From Mycocentrospora acerina (Eukaryota > Ascomycota > Dothideomycetes > Pleosporales), in NCBI GenBank assembly GCA_022701365.1, contig JAKUHH010000177.1:496001-560000 (forward strand): a DNA stretch of 64,000 nucleotides, in the 5' to 3' direction. The notes beneath the pieces were generated by a model that was given only the letters and a program-made list of their open reading frames with translations, was not told the origin of the DNA and searched no databases. Position 1 is the stretch's first letter; every line of letters starts with the position of its first letter. The position numbers and the translations under genes were made by a program. Of this stretch, positions 54,842 to 64,000 are shown piece by piece.

Positions 54842-55614
54842 ATGAGTAATGCGCTCGCCGAGTATCTGTCTGCGCTCGAGGCTCGCGATGCGCAAGAGAA
54901 GGCGCACGAGGAGTACGTCGATGCATGTAAGTAGGCCGCATGCATTCCTCTGGACAGGGTGGCCACGTGCAGGCCTGACGTGTGTGTGTGCCAGACACCA
55001 AGCTCGCGGACCGCACAGCTACAGCAGCAGCAGCAGCAACTGCAACACTACCAGGCCAGCCCACGCGGCCGGCCGCAGAAGAGCCCGCTCCACCGCCCAG
55101 CAGCATCTCGACGAGGATCCTGCGCCCTGGCACGCCCAAAGGCAAGAGCCCCCAGCCATCACCAGCCAACACCTCGTCGCCAGCCTCGACGCTTGCCCAG
55201 CTGCGGTCTGAGTTGGCGGCGACTCACAGCACCCGCAGCGCCCTCGAGTCTCAGGTCAGCAGCCTGGCCGCATCTCTCGCCGCGCTGCAGGCCTCGGACG
55301 CGGCGCAGAAACAGCGCATCGTGCAGCTGGAAAAGGCAAAGGCCAACCTGGAGCGGCGTGGCAAGGACCGCGCCGACGAGCTAAAGGGCAAGGGCAGATT
55401 CGTCGAGGAGGTGCAGGACGAGATGGTGGCGCTGAACCTGCAGTTGAACATGGCGGAGCAGGACAAGGAGAGACTGAGGCGGGAGAATGAGGAGCTGACT
55501 AAGCGGTGGGTGAGCCGGATGGAGGAAGAGGCCAAGCAGATGAACGACCGCATGGGCTGGGACGACGGGCAGGGGCGTGGAAAGGCAAAGGGCAAGGGCA
55601 AGGAGAGGGGGTAG
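54842..55614 (+). CDS. ATG16: Autophagy protein Atg16
   Basis: Binds Atg5-Atg12 and brings this E3-like complex to the phagophore for Atg8 lipidation. Exon 1 is 54842-54926 and exon 2 is 54995-55614; the intron is 54927-54994 (GTAAGT...CAG). It encodes 234 aa. The N-terminal Atg5-binding helix is ALAEYLSALEARDAQEKAHE followed by EYVDAYTKLADRT, joined across the intron. A low-complexity Ala/Pro linker follows. The coiled coil runs from LRSELAATHSTRSALESQVS to LRRENEELTKRWVSRMEEEA. The tail is basic (GQGRGKAKGKGKERG). As in other fungi there is no WD40 domain. Confidence 0.95.
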
Positions 55615-56020
55615 GTGTGGAGAGGGGATGGAGATGGAGGTGTTGGTGGTATTTGGTGTGCACATGGCCGACTCAGCATAGCGTCTTGCACTGTTCATGC
55701 TCAGTTGTTTGTGGTTGCGCATGTTGTGCATGGTGTCATGGTGTCCATGGTGTCATGGTGTCCATGATCGTTCACTTTTATTTGTCATTGTCCATGGTTG
55801 TTTACTCTTGTTTGTCACTATCCATTGTTGCTTGTTGTCAAGCGTCCAGGGTCGCCCGCCCCGCTGGTGCCTGTGGCGTTGCGAGCTCCCGCCCCACGCT
55901 GCCTGGAGCTCTCGATCCACACTACCACTACCGCTGTCATCACTGCCACCACCACTACCACCACCACAGTCACCACACCACAACACAGTCTCGCCACACA
56001 ACTCCGAGGCGTCGTCAGCC
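55615..56020. other. Intergenic region, ATG16 / CSN5
   Basis: A 406-bp region between tandem genes. It contains a CATGGTGTCATGGTGTC tandem repeat at 55729-55766 and a CCACTACCA-rich stretch before the CSN5 ATG. Confidence 0.55.
55729..55766 (+). repeat. CATGGTGTC short tandem repeat upstream of CSN5
   Basis: Four near-identical units of CATGGTGT(C) in 38 bp introduce several ATG triplets upstream of CSN5. Confidence 0.8.
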
Positions 56021-57297
56021 ATGGGGACCGCTCTCAAGAACTGGGGTAAGCTCCAGCCGTCTCTCTTTCTCCAGCACGCTTAGACGCCGCCACTCACCCC
56101 CGCATGCCCCGCCGCATTGGTGGTAGAAGCAGACGTAGAAGTAGCTGTAGAATTATCACTAGTACTAGTAATGTTGGTAGTAGGAGTATTACGGGTGCAA
56201 ATGCTCAAGATGGTGGTAATTGACAAGCACGTGCAGAGCTCGAGAATGCCGTCGCGCTCGTCGACCCCACCAAAGACGCCCTCTACGCCTACTCGGCCCC
56301 CGCCCAAAAGGCCATCAACGAAGCACACCCATGGCGCACCGACCCCAACTACTTCACCAGCGTGCGCATCTCCGCCGTGGCGCTGCTAAAGATGGTCATG
56401 CATGCCCGCTCGGGCGGCAGCATCGAAGTCATGGGCCTGATGCTAGGCAAGATTGAAGCCCACACGTTTGTCGTCACGGATGCATTCCGCCTGCCCGTCG
56501 AGGGCACAGAAACACGCGTCAACGCCCAGGACGAGGCAAATGAGTACATGGTCGAGTTTCTGCAGCGCGCACGCGAGCAAGGACAGTGCGACAACGCCGT
56601 GGGGTGGTACCACAGCCATCCGGGCTATGGGTGCTGGCTGTCGGGCATCGACGTCAACACACAAAAGACACAGCAGCAGTTCCAAGACCCCTTTTGCGCC
56701 ATTGTCATTGACCCAGACCGCACCGTCTCGGCCGGCAAGGTGGAAATCGGCGCCTTTCGCACATATTCGACCGAGTACGTGGACAACAAGGAAAAGACGG
56801 GCGGTCCCAAGACGGTCGATGCCGACGGATTTCAGACGATTCCGTTGGACAAGATGATGGACTTTGGGGCGCAGGCAGACCACTACTACCCACTCCAAGT
56901 GTCGCACTACAAGTCATCACTCGACGGCAAGCTGCTGGAAGCACTGTGGAACAAGTACTGGGTGCAGACGCTGTCATCGTCGCCGCTGATTAGCAACCGC
57001 GAGTACGGGACCAAGCAAATCACGGATCTTGCACGCAAGATGCAGCAAGAAGCAGCCAACAACAAGCGCAACAAGGGCGGGGCATTTCCAGGGCCTGGGT
57101 TTGGCGGTGGGGGGCCTGGAGGGCATGGGGGCGACAAGGGACAGCTGGGCAAGCTGGGAGCGGCGGGGAGCAAGATTGCACGGGAAGAGGACATTGGGCT
57201 TTTGGCGGCAAAGGTCAAGGACAAGGTGTTTGGGGTGGGTATGAATGGAGTTGGTGGGGTTGGTGGGGTTGAGAGTGGTGAGGTGGAGATGAAGTGA
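56021..57297 (+). CDS. CSN5: COP9 signalosome subunit 5, JAMM deneddylase
   Basis: Catalytic metalloprotease of the COP9 signalosome; removes Nedd8 from cullins and, in filamentous fungi, affects light response and development. Exon 1 is 56021-56045 and exon 2 is 56237-57297; the intron is 56046-56236. It encodes 361 aa. The N-terminus MGTALKNWELENAV is formed by the splice. The MPN domain carries Glu72 in SIEVMGLMLGK, and the JAMM motif HSHPGYGCWLSGID gives His134, His136, Ser144 and Asp147. ISALALLKMVMHA-type sequence (ISAVALLKMVMHA) and WNKYWVQTLSSSPL flank it. The C-terminus is Gly-rich (PGFGGGGPGGHGG). The 191-bp intron contains degenerate GTAGTA triplets. Also known as RRI1/csnE. Confidence 0.96.
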
Positions 57298-57679
57298 TGA
57301 TGATGATGATGAAGATGTAGTAATTGATAAAGAAGAAGATGAGAAGGAGAGAGGGGGGGAAAGAGAGGGAAAGAGAGAAGAAGAAGAAGAAGAAGAAAGA
57401 GAGAGAGAAGAAATAATGATGAAAGAAAGCATGGAAATGGGCGTTTTTGGCGCTTTTCTTTAAATAAATAAATGTAAAAGAGAGAGAAAGAGAATGTTTA
57501 TCATCAATATAAAGGGATAAGAATGATTTTTGTCTTCCTCTTCTTCTTCGACCATGGAAATCCTACTCCTCTTCCTGCTACTGATGCAACTGTTTTACCT
57601 CTTTAATATCATTATCATACAAAACTTTTCCTTTTCCTTTTTTTGGGAACACACATATACATGTATATATACATATTCC

Positions 57680-57716
<37 letters not shown>

Positions 57717-57793
57717 ATATTCTTACACACACAGACCCAATTCTTATTCTTCCTTTTTTTTTAAATCTGAATTCAATCAAGAGTAGACATGAA
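57298..57793. repeat. Convergent intergenic region with GA and CT microsatellites
   Basis: A 496-bp region between convergent genes. It starts with ATGATG triplets at the CSN5 stop, continues with a purine-rich GAGA/AGAAGA tract to about 57420, and has a (CT)n run at 57683-57714. No gene is recognised. Confidence 0.75.
57683..57714 (+). repeat. (CT)16 microsatellite
   Basis: Sixteen uninterrupted CT dinucleotides lie between the convergent ends of CSN5 and MSE1. Confidence 0.92.
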
Positions 57794-59515
57794 TCAACAA
57801 TCCAACCGCTTCAAAGTCTCGTCTCTGCCCAAAATCAACATGACGTCATAAATGCGCATGCCCTGGTCTTGGCCAGTCAGTGCGTTGCGCAAGTAGTGGT
57901 AGACGTGCTTGCTGCCTGCCTTGCCCTCTGGCCTTGCATCGATAATGTCGCGGACGGCTTGCATGAGGTGTTGACGGTCCCAGGCCGAGGTGGGGAGGGT
58001 GCCAAGAAGCTGCTTGGTAGACGGGGGGATGTCATGTGGTACTGATGATTCTGAATTGAGTGTTTCATGATTGTTGTTGTTGTTACTGTTGTTGTTGGTA
58101 TTATCATTATCATCATTATTTTTGTCATCATGGCTGGGAGTGACTGTTTTTGTGGGTTTCGTGCTAGGACGTGCAAAAAAGAAGCTGTTTCGGTAGAGAA
58201 ATTCGTTTGCGTTTGTGTAGTTTTCGGCATCCACTTGAATGATGCGCCGAATGTAGTCGTCTGGAATTGGGGTACCGACAATCCTACGCCAGTCCTTGTA
58301 TGGCGTGTCGGGGGCTGTGAGGAGCGTGGCGACATTTTGCACCATTTCTTCCAATGGAGCACCTTGGGCTTGGGCGCGTGCTAGGGCGTGTTTGCGCTGC
58401 AAAAAGTGCAGTTTTCCAAATGTCACCGTCGTGTTTCCCTTTGTAAACTTGAGGGTGAAGTTTTTGACGAGGGTCTCGAGGTCCATAATGTCCGTCTTCT
58501 CCTTGTGCGACCAGCCGAGCAAGGCGGAGAAGTTTGTCAGGGTTTCGGGGAAGATCTCCATATCCTTGAAGGCGGTAATGTCCGTGTCAAAGTTCCTCTT
58601 GCTCAGCTTGTTGCCCTTTTCATCGACCAGCAGACCGACGTGGGCAAAGGCAGGTGGTGTCCAGCCAAAGGCGCTGTACATGGCAATGTGTTTTGGGGTG
58701 CTGGGCATCCACTCGCTGCCGCGGATGACGTGGGTAATGTTCATGAGGTGGTCGTCGACGACATTGGCAAGGTGGTAGGTGGGCAGGCCGTCCGACTTGA
58801 GCAGGATGGGGTCTTCATAGGCCGATTCGGTGACATGGCCGCGCTTCTTGAGGGGCTTGAAGGTACCGTAGATGAGGTCCTTGTAGGTGGGGTACTGGTC
58901 GGGGACCTTGAGACGGATGACAAAGGGGTCGCCCTTGTGTGCGCGGTCGTCGGACTCTTCGGCAGAGAGGGTGGCGTGGCAATGGCGGTCGTAGTCGGTG
59001 GCCAGGCCGAGCTTGTGACGGTGCTCGGCGAGGGCTTGGAGGCGGGCGGTGGTGCAGAAGCAGCGGTAGGCGTGGCCCGACTGCAGCAGGGTGTGGGCAT
59101 GCTGCTGGTATATGGCGCTCCGCTCCGACTGCTTGTAGGGGCCATAGGGGCCGCCGACCTCGGGGCCCTCATCCCACTGCAGGCCCGCCCAGCGCAGGTC
59201 GTCCAAGAGGCGGGCTTCGGCGTCGGGCACAGTGCGCTTCTGGTCCGTGTCCTCGATGCGCAGCAGGAACTGGCCGCCGGAGCGCTTGGCAAGCAGGTAG
59301 TTGAACAGGGCGGTGCGCAGCGAGCCCAGGTGCAGGTAGCCCGTGGGCGAGGGGGCGAAGCGGGTGCGGGCGGGGGTTGTTGGTGTTTGTGGTGGTGGTG
59401 GCAGCTGGTCTTTGGCGGCCGTCGACGAGGCCAGGCGGCGGCGGCATGGCTGGGCGATGTGGTTGCGCAAGAGGCGCCGTGGCAGGCGGGCCACGAGCGA
59501 CAGTGGCCGGGACAT
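57794..59515 (-). CDS. MSE1: Mitochondrial glutamyl-tRNA synthetase
   Basis: Charges mitochondrial tRNA with glutamate; class I aminoacyl-tRNA synthetase. Intronless, 573 aa from the ATG at 59515. The presequence is Arg-rich (MSRPLSLVARLPRRLLRNHI). The HIGH-type motif is in RFAPSPTGYLHLGSLRTALF, followed by LLRIEDTDQKRTVPDAEARL. The KMSKS-type motif is KLSKRNFD near residue 303. TYHLANVVDDHLMNITHVIRG lies between them. The anticodon-binding part contains an unusual Asn/Asp-rich insert (NNDDNDNTNNNSNNNNN) encoded by TTG/ATT-type triplet repeats near 58070-58120. The frame extends to 59743 without stop, but MSRP starts the better targeting peptide. Divergent from the DnaJ gene. Confidence 0.94.
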   Translation of the reverse strand: MSRPLSLVARLPRRLLRNHIAQPCRRRLASSTAAKDQLPPPPQTPTTPARTRFAPSPTGYLHLGSLRTALFNYLLAKRSGGQFLLRIEDTDQKRTVPDAEARLLDDLRWAGLQWDEGPEVGGPYGPYKQSERSAIYQQHAHTLLQSGHAYRCFCTTARLQALAEHRHKLGLATDYDRHCHATLSAEESDDRAHKGDPFVIRLKVPDQYPTYKDLIYGTFKPLKKRGHVTESAYEDPILLKSDGLPTYHLANVVDDHLMNITHVIRGSEWMPSTPKHIAMYSAFGWTPPAFAHVGLLVDEKGNKLSKRNFDTDITAFKDMEIFPETLTNFSALLGWSHKEKTDIMDLETLVKNFTLKFTKGNTTVTFGKLHFLQRKHALARAQAQGAPLEEMVQNVATLLTAPDTPYKDWRRIVGTPIPDDYIRRIIQVDAENYTNANEFLYRNSFFFARPSTKPTKTVTPSHDDKNNDDNDNTNNNSNNNNNHETLNSESSVPHDIPPSTKQLLGTLPTSAWDRQHLMQAVRDIIDARPEGKAGSKHVYHYLRNALTGQDQGMRIYDVMLILGRDETLKRLDC

Positions 59516-59723
59516 GATGGCAGCAGACAAGCAGCAAGCCAGCAAGCCAGCAAACCAGAGGCGGCGACGAGTGGCAGTCAAAGTTCTGCCGCCCGCCGCC
59601 GCCTTCTGATTTTTGGCCAGGCGCATCGCGCACGACGTCGGTGGGCGCTCTCTCTGCCACCGCCCGCCCGACTGAAGCACCACCAAGAAGAGTAAGGCCC
59701 CGTCCCCCGCCAGAGCCAGAGCC

Positions 59724-61634
59724 ATGGCCACGACCACGGCCATTGCCCCTGCTGCTGCTGTTTCCCAAGCTCACCCGCCCTCGCAGTGGAAGAAATCGAC
59801 CTCTACGGTACCCCCGCCCGCCGCTGCCCCGCCTGTCCCGCCTGCCCCGACTAACACGACCACCACCGCCAGAGGTCCTCAGCGTCTCGCGCGGCGCCAC
59901 AAAGGTCGAGATTAAAAAGGCCTACCACAAGGTCTGTCTTTCCATGGCTTTTCTTCCTTTCCTTGCCTTGCCTTGCCTTGGTCTTTACGCTACACTCCCT
60001 TTACATTCACTTGACATTTAATTGACATTCACTCTACACCTACTTCATATTCACTCTACACTCACTCTGCATTCACTCTACACTCACTCTGCATTCACTC
60101 TGCATTCACTTCACATTCACTCTACACTTCCTTCACATTCACTTCACATTCACTTCACATTCACTCTACACCCACTTCACATTCACTTGACATTCACTTG
60201 GTCTCTGTGTACATCACAATTCTTGAGCTGAAACACCCAGGCCGCCCTCGCCCACCACCCCGACAAGGTCGCCGTCGAAGACCGCGAGGATGCAGAGATC
60301 CGCTTCAAAGAGGCCAAGCAGGCCTACGAAATCCTGTCCGACGATGACAAGCGACACCTCTACGACACTCACGGCATGTCGGCCTTTGACCCTGCCCGCG
60401 GCGGCGGCATGGGCGGCGGCCCTGACATGGACGACATCTTTGCCCAAATGTTTGGCGGCATGGGAATGGGTGGCATGCCTGGCATGGGCGGAATGCCCGG
60501 CATGGGCGGAATGCCTGGCGCTGGCCGTGGCGGTGTGCCCAGAAAGGGCCGTTCTGTAGAGCAAGAGTACGAGGTCACTCTCGAGGAGCTATACAAGGGC
60601 AAGACGACCAAGTTTTCAAACACCAAGAACATTATTTGCTCAAACTGCAAGGGCAGCGGTGGCAAGGCAGGCGCAAAGGCTAATCCCTGTGGCATGTGCC
60701 GTGGACAAGGTACTTTTTATTCCCATATTTTTCTTCTTCTTCCTACTACTTTTACACTCACTCCTTCCTTTACACTCACTCCTTCCTTTACACTCACTCC
60801 TTCCTTTACACTCACTCACCACACCACCACCAACAACAACCCACCAACAACCCACCAACAACCCACTAACAACACCCCCTCATAGGAGCCAAAACTGTCC
60901 TCCGCCAAGTCGGCCCCGGACTCGTCACCCAAGAAACTGTCCCCTGCGGTTCCTGCGCCGGCTCCGGTCAAGTCATCCCCGAGAAGCACCGCTGCAAAAA
61001 GTGCAAAGGCAACAAGGTTGTCGAGTCAAAAAACGTCCTCGAGCTCTACATTCCCCGTGGCGCCCGACAAGGCGACCGCATCACTCTCGCTGGAGAAGCC
61101 GACCAACTTCCCGACCAAGAGCCTGGCGACATCGTCTTTACTCTTGAAGAGGCTGCCCATGACGTCTTTGAACGCGCTGGTGCTGATTTGCGAGCCGAGC
61201 TAAACATTACTCTTGCCGAGGCTTTGACAGGTTTCAACCGTGTAGTCCTAACTCATCTCGACGGAAGAGGCATTCAGATTCACGTCCAACAACCAAACGG
61301 CAAGGTTCTACGCCCTGGCCAGGTCCTCAAGGTGCCCGGCGAGGGTATGCCCGTCAAGAAGAGCGATGCCAAGGGTGATTTGTATCTCGTCGTGAACATT
61401 GAGTTTCCCGAGGACGGGTGGCTAAAAGACGACGCGGCTCTCAAGATGGTCCAGGACGCACTGCCCAAGCCAAAGAGCCACGACAAGGAATACGACGACG
61501 TGGAAGAGGTGGAGCTTGAATACGACGCCGACATGGAAGACTTTGGCGCCGGATCTGGGGATCCACGCGCTGGCGGTGGCGAGTGGGAAGACGATGAAGA
61601 AGAAGAGGGCGGACCACAGTGCGCCACGCAATAA
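59724..61634 (+). CDS. Class A J-protein (Xdj1/Ydj1-like) with CaaX; frameshift near start
   Basis: Hsp40 co-chaperone that delivers clients to Hsp70 and stimulates its ATPase. Exons are 59724-59807, 59873-59931, 60241-60709 and 60886-61634. The J-domain is DLYEVLSVSRGATKVEIKKA with HHPDK. A Gly/Met-rich stretch follows (GMGMGGMPGMGGMPGMGG). Four zinc motifs are seen: CSNCKGSG, CGMCRGQG, CGSCAGSG and CKKCKGNK. The C-terminus CATQ is a farnesylation CaaX-type box. The only upstream ATG (59724) is in a different frame from VEEIDLYEVL at 59786; exon lengths sum to 1,361, one short of a multiple of three. One extra base near 59785 would restore frame, to 453 aa. No intron of normal size fixes this. 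Xdj1-like Aspergillus proteins end similarly. Confidence 0.88.
60010..60200 (+). repeat. Minisatellite in DnaJ intron 2
   Basis: Tandem units of about 12-24 bp built from CATTCACTCTACACTCACT and CATTCACTTCA fill most of the 309-bp intron 59932-60240. About a dozen partial copies of CATTCACT can be counted. Confidence 0.85.
60764..60820 (+). repeat. TTTACACTCACTCCTTCC repeat in DnaJ intron 3
   Basis: Four units of about 18 bp lie within the 176-bp intron 60710-60885, followed by ACCAACAACCCACCAACAA units. The core ACTCACT is shared with the repeat in the previous intron. Confidence 0.85.
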
Positions 61635-61911
61635 GTTTGACATGGTACTGATCTTTTGATTCGCATGATTGGCGTTGGTGGGGTGGGAGAGGGGGCATGC
61701 ACAATGGACATGACGACTGGCACACAAAGTATAGAGTGGGTCTGCAAGAAGCAAATTACATGATACAACTCGTTTGACATGCTTTTCGAGGCTGTGATCA
61801 AGGAGATGCTTGTTGTTCCTCCATGGATGCGTTGGACCATTTGCAAAGTACTGACATTGACACTAATATCAACACCCCACCCCTACGGACAAGCTGCACG
61901 AGTGTTGGTAT

Positions 61912-63177
61912 TTACATCAAAACCCCCTTCATAGTCGGCTCGTACGTTGGCACCTCCATTCTCTCAGGAGGAGTGTCCCGACTGCAGCTCACTTCTGCCC
62001 AGCGCAGCCATCCCGCATATGTTCCACTACCACAATCGCTCCCTTCCCTCTTCCTCCATATCATCCCCAATGTGTCACCACCAAACAGCTTTGCCGAAAA
62101 GCCGTGCCCCAGTTTGATCGCCCAGCTCCCGCCTACGACCTTTTCCACGATTGTCCTCGCAAACTCCTGCTCTTCCGTCTCCTTCTCGCCCACGCCCGGA
62201 AGGCGCATCTCAAAGATCTCGGCTTGTCGTTGACCGCTCCACCCTGTCATCTGCTCATGCACAAACACCCCATCCATCATGCTCAGCAACCAGCACTTTT
62301 CACGCACGTACTTTGGCCCATCCCAGCCATTCTCTTCATCCAGCCAGCGTTGCGCAGAACCCATACATTGAATCTGTATCGCATAGTCCGTCATGGCCTC
62401 GTCATTAATGACCATCCTCCCATGCTCCTTATCCTCCACAACCACCTCTTGCGGAACCCGCATCAGCGGAACATGAGCCACAAGCGCGTGTGTATGTGCA
62501 CCCACTGTACTCGTCCTCCCTTCCCAGACCTTGAGAAGAATATAATGCGCTCTCTGCACCAGCGGATTGCCCGGCCCACACATGAGTGCGAAATTGACAA
62601 TGGACAAGTTTGGCACATCGCCCATTGTGAATCCGGCAAAATCGCACGGCGAGTCCGGGTTGGCAATGTGCGTCTCCCACAGCCAGTTTAAATCGCCGAA
62701 TTGCAGAACCCCGACGTCGAGGTAGATGCCGCCGTACCGCAAGAGCAGCGGGTACCGTATCAGATCAGATGTATGTTGGCCCGCAAACTGGCCGCTGATG
62801 GAGCCGTTTGTGAATGCGCTTGGTACTACAGACGGCGATTGAGTGTCGATAAAGTGCGAAACATTGAGGCGTGATCCAGGTACAGTATCGAGCACGTAGA
62901 CGGTCCATCCTAGCGGCGTGAAGCGCCGGTACCACGCAATGACGTTGCGGACAAGGTACGGTGGGAGGTTATGAATTCCCGAGTGCCAGAATGCAAAGAT
63001 GGACTTGCCATTGGGTTTTGGCGGCTTGGGAGACATTAAAGCTGGAGGTAGTTGATTGTGTGAAGAGGGTGGCGGAAGTATCTCGTAGGTGAGGGATGAG
63101 GTCCCTGGAATGTTTGGATACTCCATGTTATTGTTGTTGTTATTATTATTATCGTTGTCGTTGTATGTAACATGCAT
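61912..63177 (-). CDS. Glycosyltransferase-like protein, capsule-synthesis (Caps_synth) type
   Basis: Fungal member of the DXD-containing family related to bacterial capsular polysaccharide synthesis proteins and Och1-like transferases. Intronless. The ATG at 63177 gives 421 aa; a second ATG at 63126 gives 404 aa and skips an Asn/Asp-rich stretch (NDNDNNNNNNNN). Family blocks are IFAFWHSGIHNLPPYLVRNV, GQHTSDLIRYPLLLRYGG and YGGIYLDVGVLQFGDL; in the last, the usual second Asp of DxD is Gly, as in the YGGVWLDVG subgroup. FALMCGPGNPLVQRAHYILL follows. No signal peptide or clear membrane anchor. Acceptor and donor sugar unknown. Confidence 0.85.
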   Translation of the reverse strand: MHVTYNDNDNNNNNNNNMEYPNIPGTSSLTYEILPPPSSHNQLPPALMSPKPPKPNGKSIFAFWHSGIHNLPPYLVRNVIAWYRRFTPLGWTVYVLDTVPGSRLNVSHFIDTQSPSVVPSAFTNGSISGQFAGQHTSDLIRYPLLLRYGGIYLDVGVLQFGDLNWLWETHIANPDSPCDFAGFTMGDVPNLSIVNFALMCGPGNPLVQRAHYILLKVWEGRTSTVGAHTHALVAHVPLMRVPQEVVVEDKEHGRMVINDEAMTDYAIQIQCMGSAQRWLDEENGWDGPKYVREKCWLLSMMDGVFVHEQMTGWSGQRQAEIFEMRLPGVGEKETEEQEFARTIVEKVVGGSWAIKLGHGFSAKLFGGDTLGMIWRKREGSDCGSGTYAGWLRWAEVSCSRDTPPERMEVPTYEPTMKGVLM

Positions 63178-64000
63178 TAGTGGTCGTATGTACAATGACC
63201 GAAATTGTGCGCCAAATTGGACAGAATACTTGTCCACAAAAAATATTAAGTACACAACACGTAGAGCGAGAGAAAATTGTTTAAGCCTTATATCTCAAAA
63301 GTCAAACCGGTTCAAGTACTTTTCTGACTACCCTCAATCATTTCGACTCATACTTGATTCCGCGTAACCTGATGCAGCTAGTTAGTTAGTTAGGGGTAAA
63401 GGAGCACAAAAAAAATAAGCACCACCCACTTTCAACGAACCCTTGCCGGGACTGGACACCTGAACAAGCACAAAGACGGCAGACGATCATTTGCGAGAAA
63501 AGAAAATCGCCATGCACGTTTTAAAAAAAAGCGCTCATTCATAAACTTGAAATGTAGTAAATAAGCATGCTTTTTACTTTTCAAAATGAATAGTTAGTTT
63601 TTAAGTGTGATCATACTTTTTCTATTTAAAATTCCTTGTTCTTTTTACAAGGTGGTTCGTTTGTCTGTCTTGTACTAATCTGCTTACTGAAGACTATGTG
63701 TATTAAAGCGCTTGCATCCCTGTCGGTTATGACGTACTTCTACTCCACATCGCGGCCCCCACTCTCTTTTGCTGCAGCATGCAGTTGATTGTGATGAACG
63801 GAAGTAAAAGCTTTTTGAGACTGGACTTGGCTGGTGGTGAGGGCGTTATTCAATGCCGAATTCTTGGGGGGAAAAAATGAGAAAATCAAAAGAGAGTTGT
63901 GTAGCACGCAACTTGGTACAAGTTGCAACAAGCAATCTCATCAAAACCACTTGCATAATGGAAGACTGGAAGCATTGAAACTACTCTCAATTTCCTGATT
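63178..64000. other. Right-edge region, no gene seen
   Basis: AT-rich sequence upstream of the glycosyltransferase-like gene to the end of the window. It contains GTTAGTTAGTTAGG near 63382 and poly-A tracts. The only open frame (63740-63931, minus) is short and featureless. A gene beyond the edge cannot be judged. Confidence 0.5.

Noticed and set aside
55015..55060. CAG repeats in ATG16 and VPS23 as possible non-coding microsatellites
   Set aside because: Both lie inside well-supported coding frames, where they encode Ala or Gln linkers.
58388..59695. Plus-strand open frame of 435 codons opposite MSE1
   Set aside because: It is antisense to a clear, conserved mtGluRS frame. Its Val/Gly-rich composition is the expected complement of GC-rich coding sequence, and it has no domain.

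Overview
The window is nuclear DNA of a filamentous ascomycete (Pezizomycotina). Most genes are interrupted by introns of about 47-66 bp with GTRNGY donors, CTRAY branch sites and YAG acceptors. The gene set is typical fungal: trifunctional trpC, an Ssn3 kinase, Rvs167, Atg16/Atg22, a siderophore MFS transporter and a UstYa-family protein. A dothideomycete is my best guess from protein flavour, but that is inference. I support 29 protein-coding genes, of which one (a Nup188-type nucleoporin) runs off the left edge. I found no rRNA, tRNA, CRISPR array or intact transposon.

Layout. 1-8 kb: Nup188 (minus) is divergent from trpC (plus), with a perfect Gcn4/CPC1-type TGACTCA site between them. 9-16.6 kb: a secreted CAP/PR-1 protein, the Mediator kinase Ssn3, a sugar-type MFS transporter and GTP cyclohydrolase II (riboflavin). 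17-24 kb: a secreted berberine-bridge-like oxidase, a 7-TM rhodopsin-like membrane protein, a 4-TM protein and a DsbA-fold oxidoreductase. 24.5-34.9 kb: Rvs167 (N-BAR/SH3), mitochondrial cysteine desulfurase Nfs1, ESCRT-I Vps23, Atg22 and the ABC ATPase Caf16. 35.7-40.4 kb: a DUF924/EF-hand fusion, the tRNA isopentenyltransferase Mod5 and a solitary UstYa-family protein. 40.4-43.0 kb: an AT-rich gene desert with a hexanucleotide microsatellite. 43-50 kb: a GATase-like protein, a divergent pair of mitochondrial large-subunit ribosomal proteins (uL4m and mL38), and a gene I identify as Mei4-like (meiotic recombination). 50.8-64 kb: a siderophore transporter, mitochondrial IF-3, Atg16, CSN5, mitochondrial GluRS, a class A DnaJ protein and a glycosyltransferase-like protein.

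Functional themes. Several genes serve mitochondrial gene expression or Fe-S/tRNA biology (uL4m, mL38, mtIF-3, mtGluRS, Nfs1, Mod5). Several serve membrane traffic and autophagy (Rvs167, Vps23, Atg16, Atg22). The observations most worth a second look are the Mei4-like gene, the DUF924/EF-hand fusion, the roughly 280-residue C-terminal extension of uL4m, the 161-bp bidirectional promoter between uL4m and mL38, the paired in-frame starts of Mod5, an apparent one-base frameshift near the start of the DnaJ gene together with minisatellite-bearing introns in it, and the orphan UstYa gene beside the AT-rich desert. Gene structures were built by hand from splice consensus and reading-frame continuity; no alignment or database search was run.
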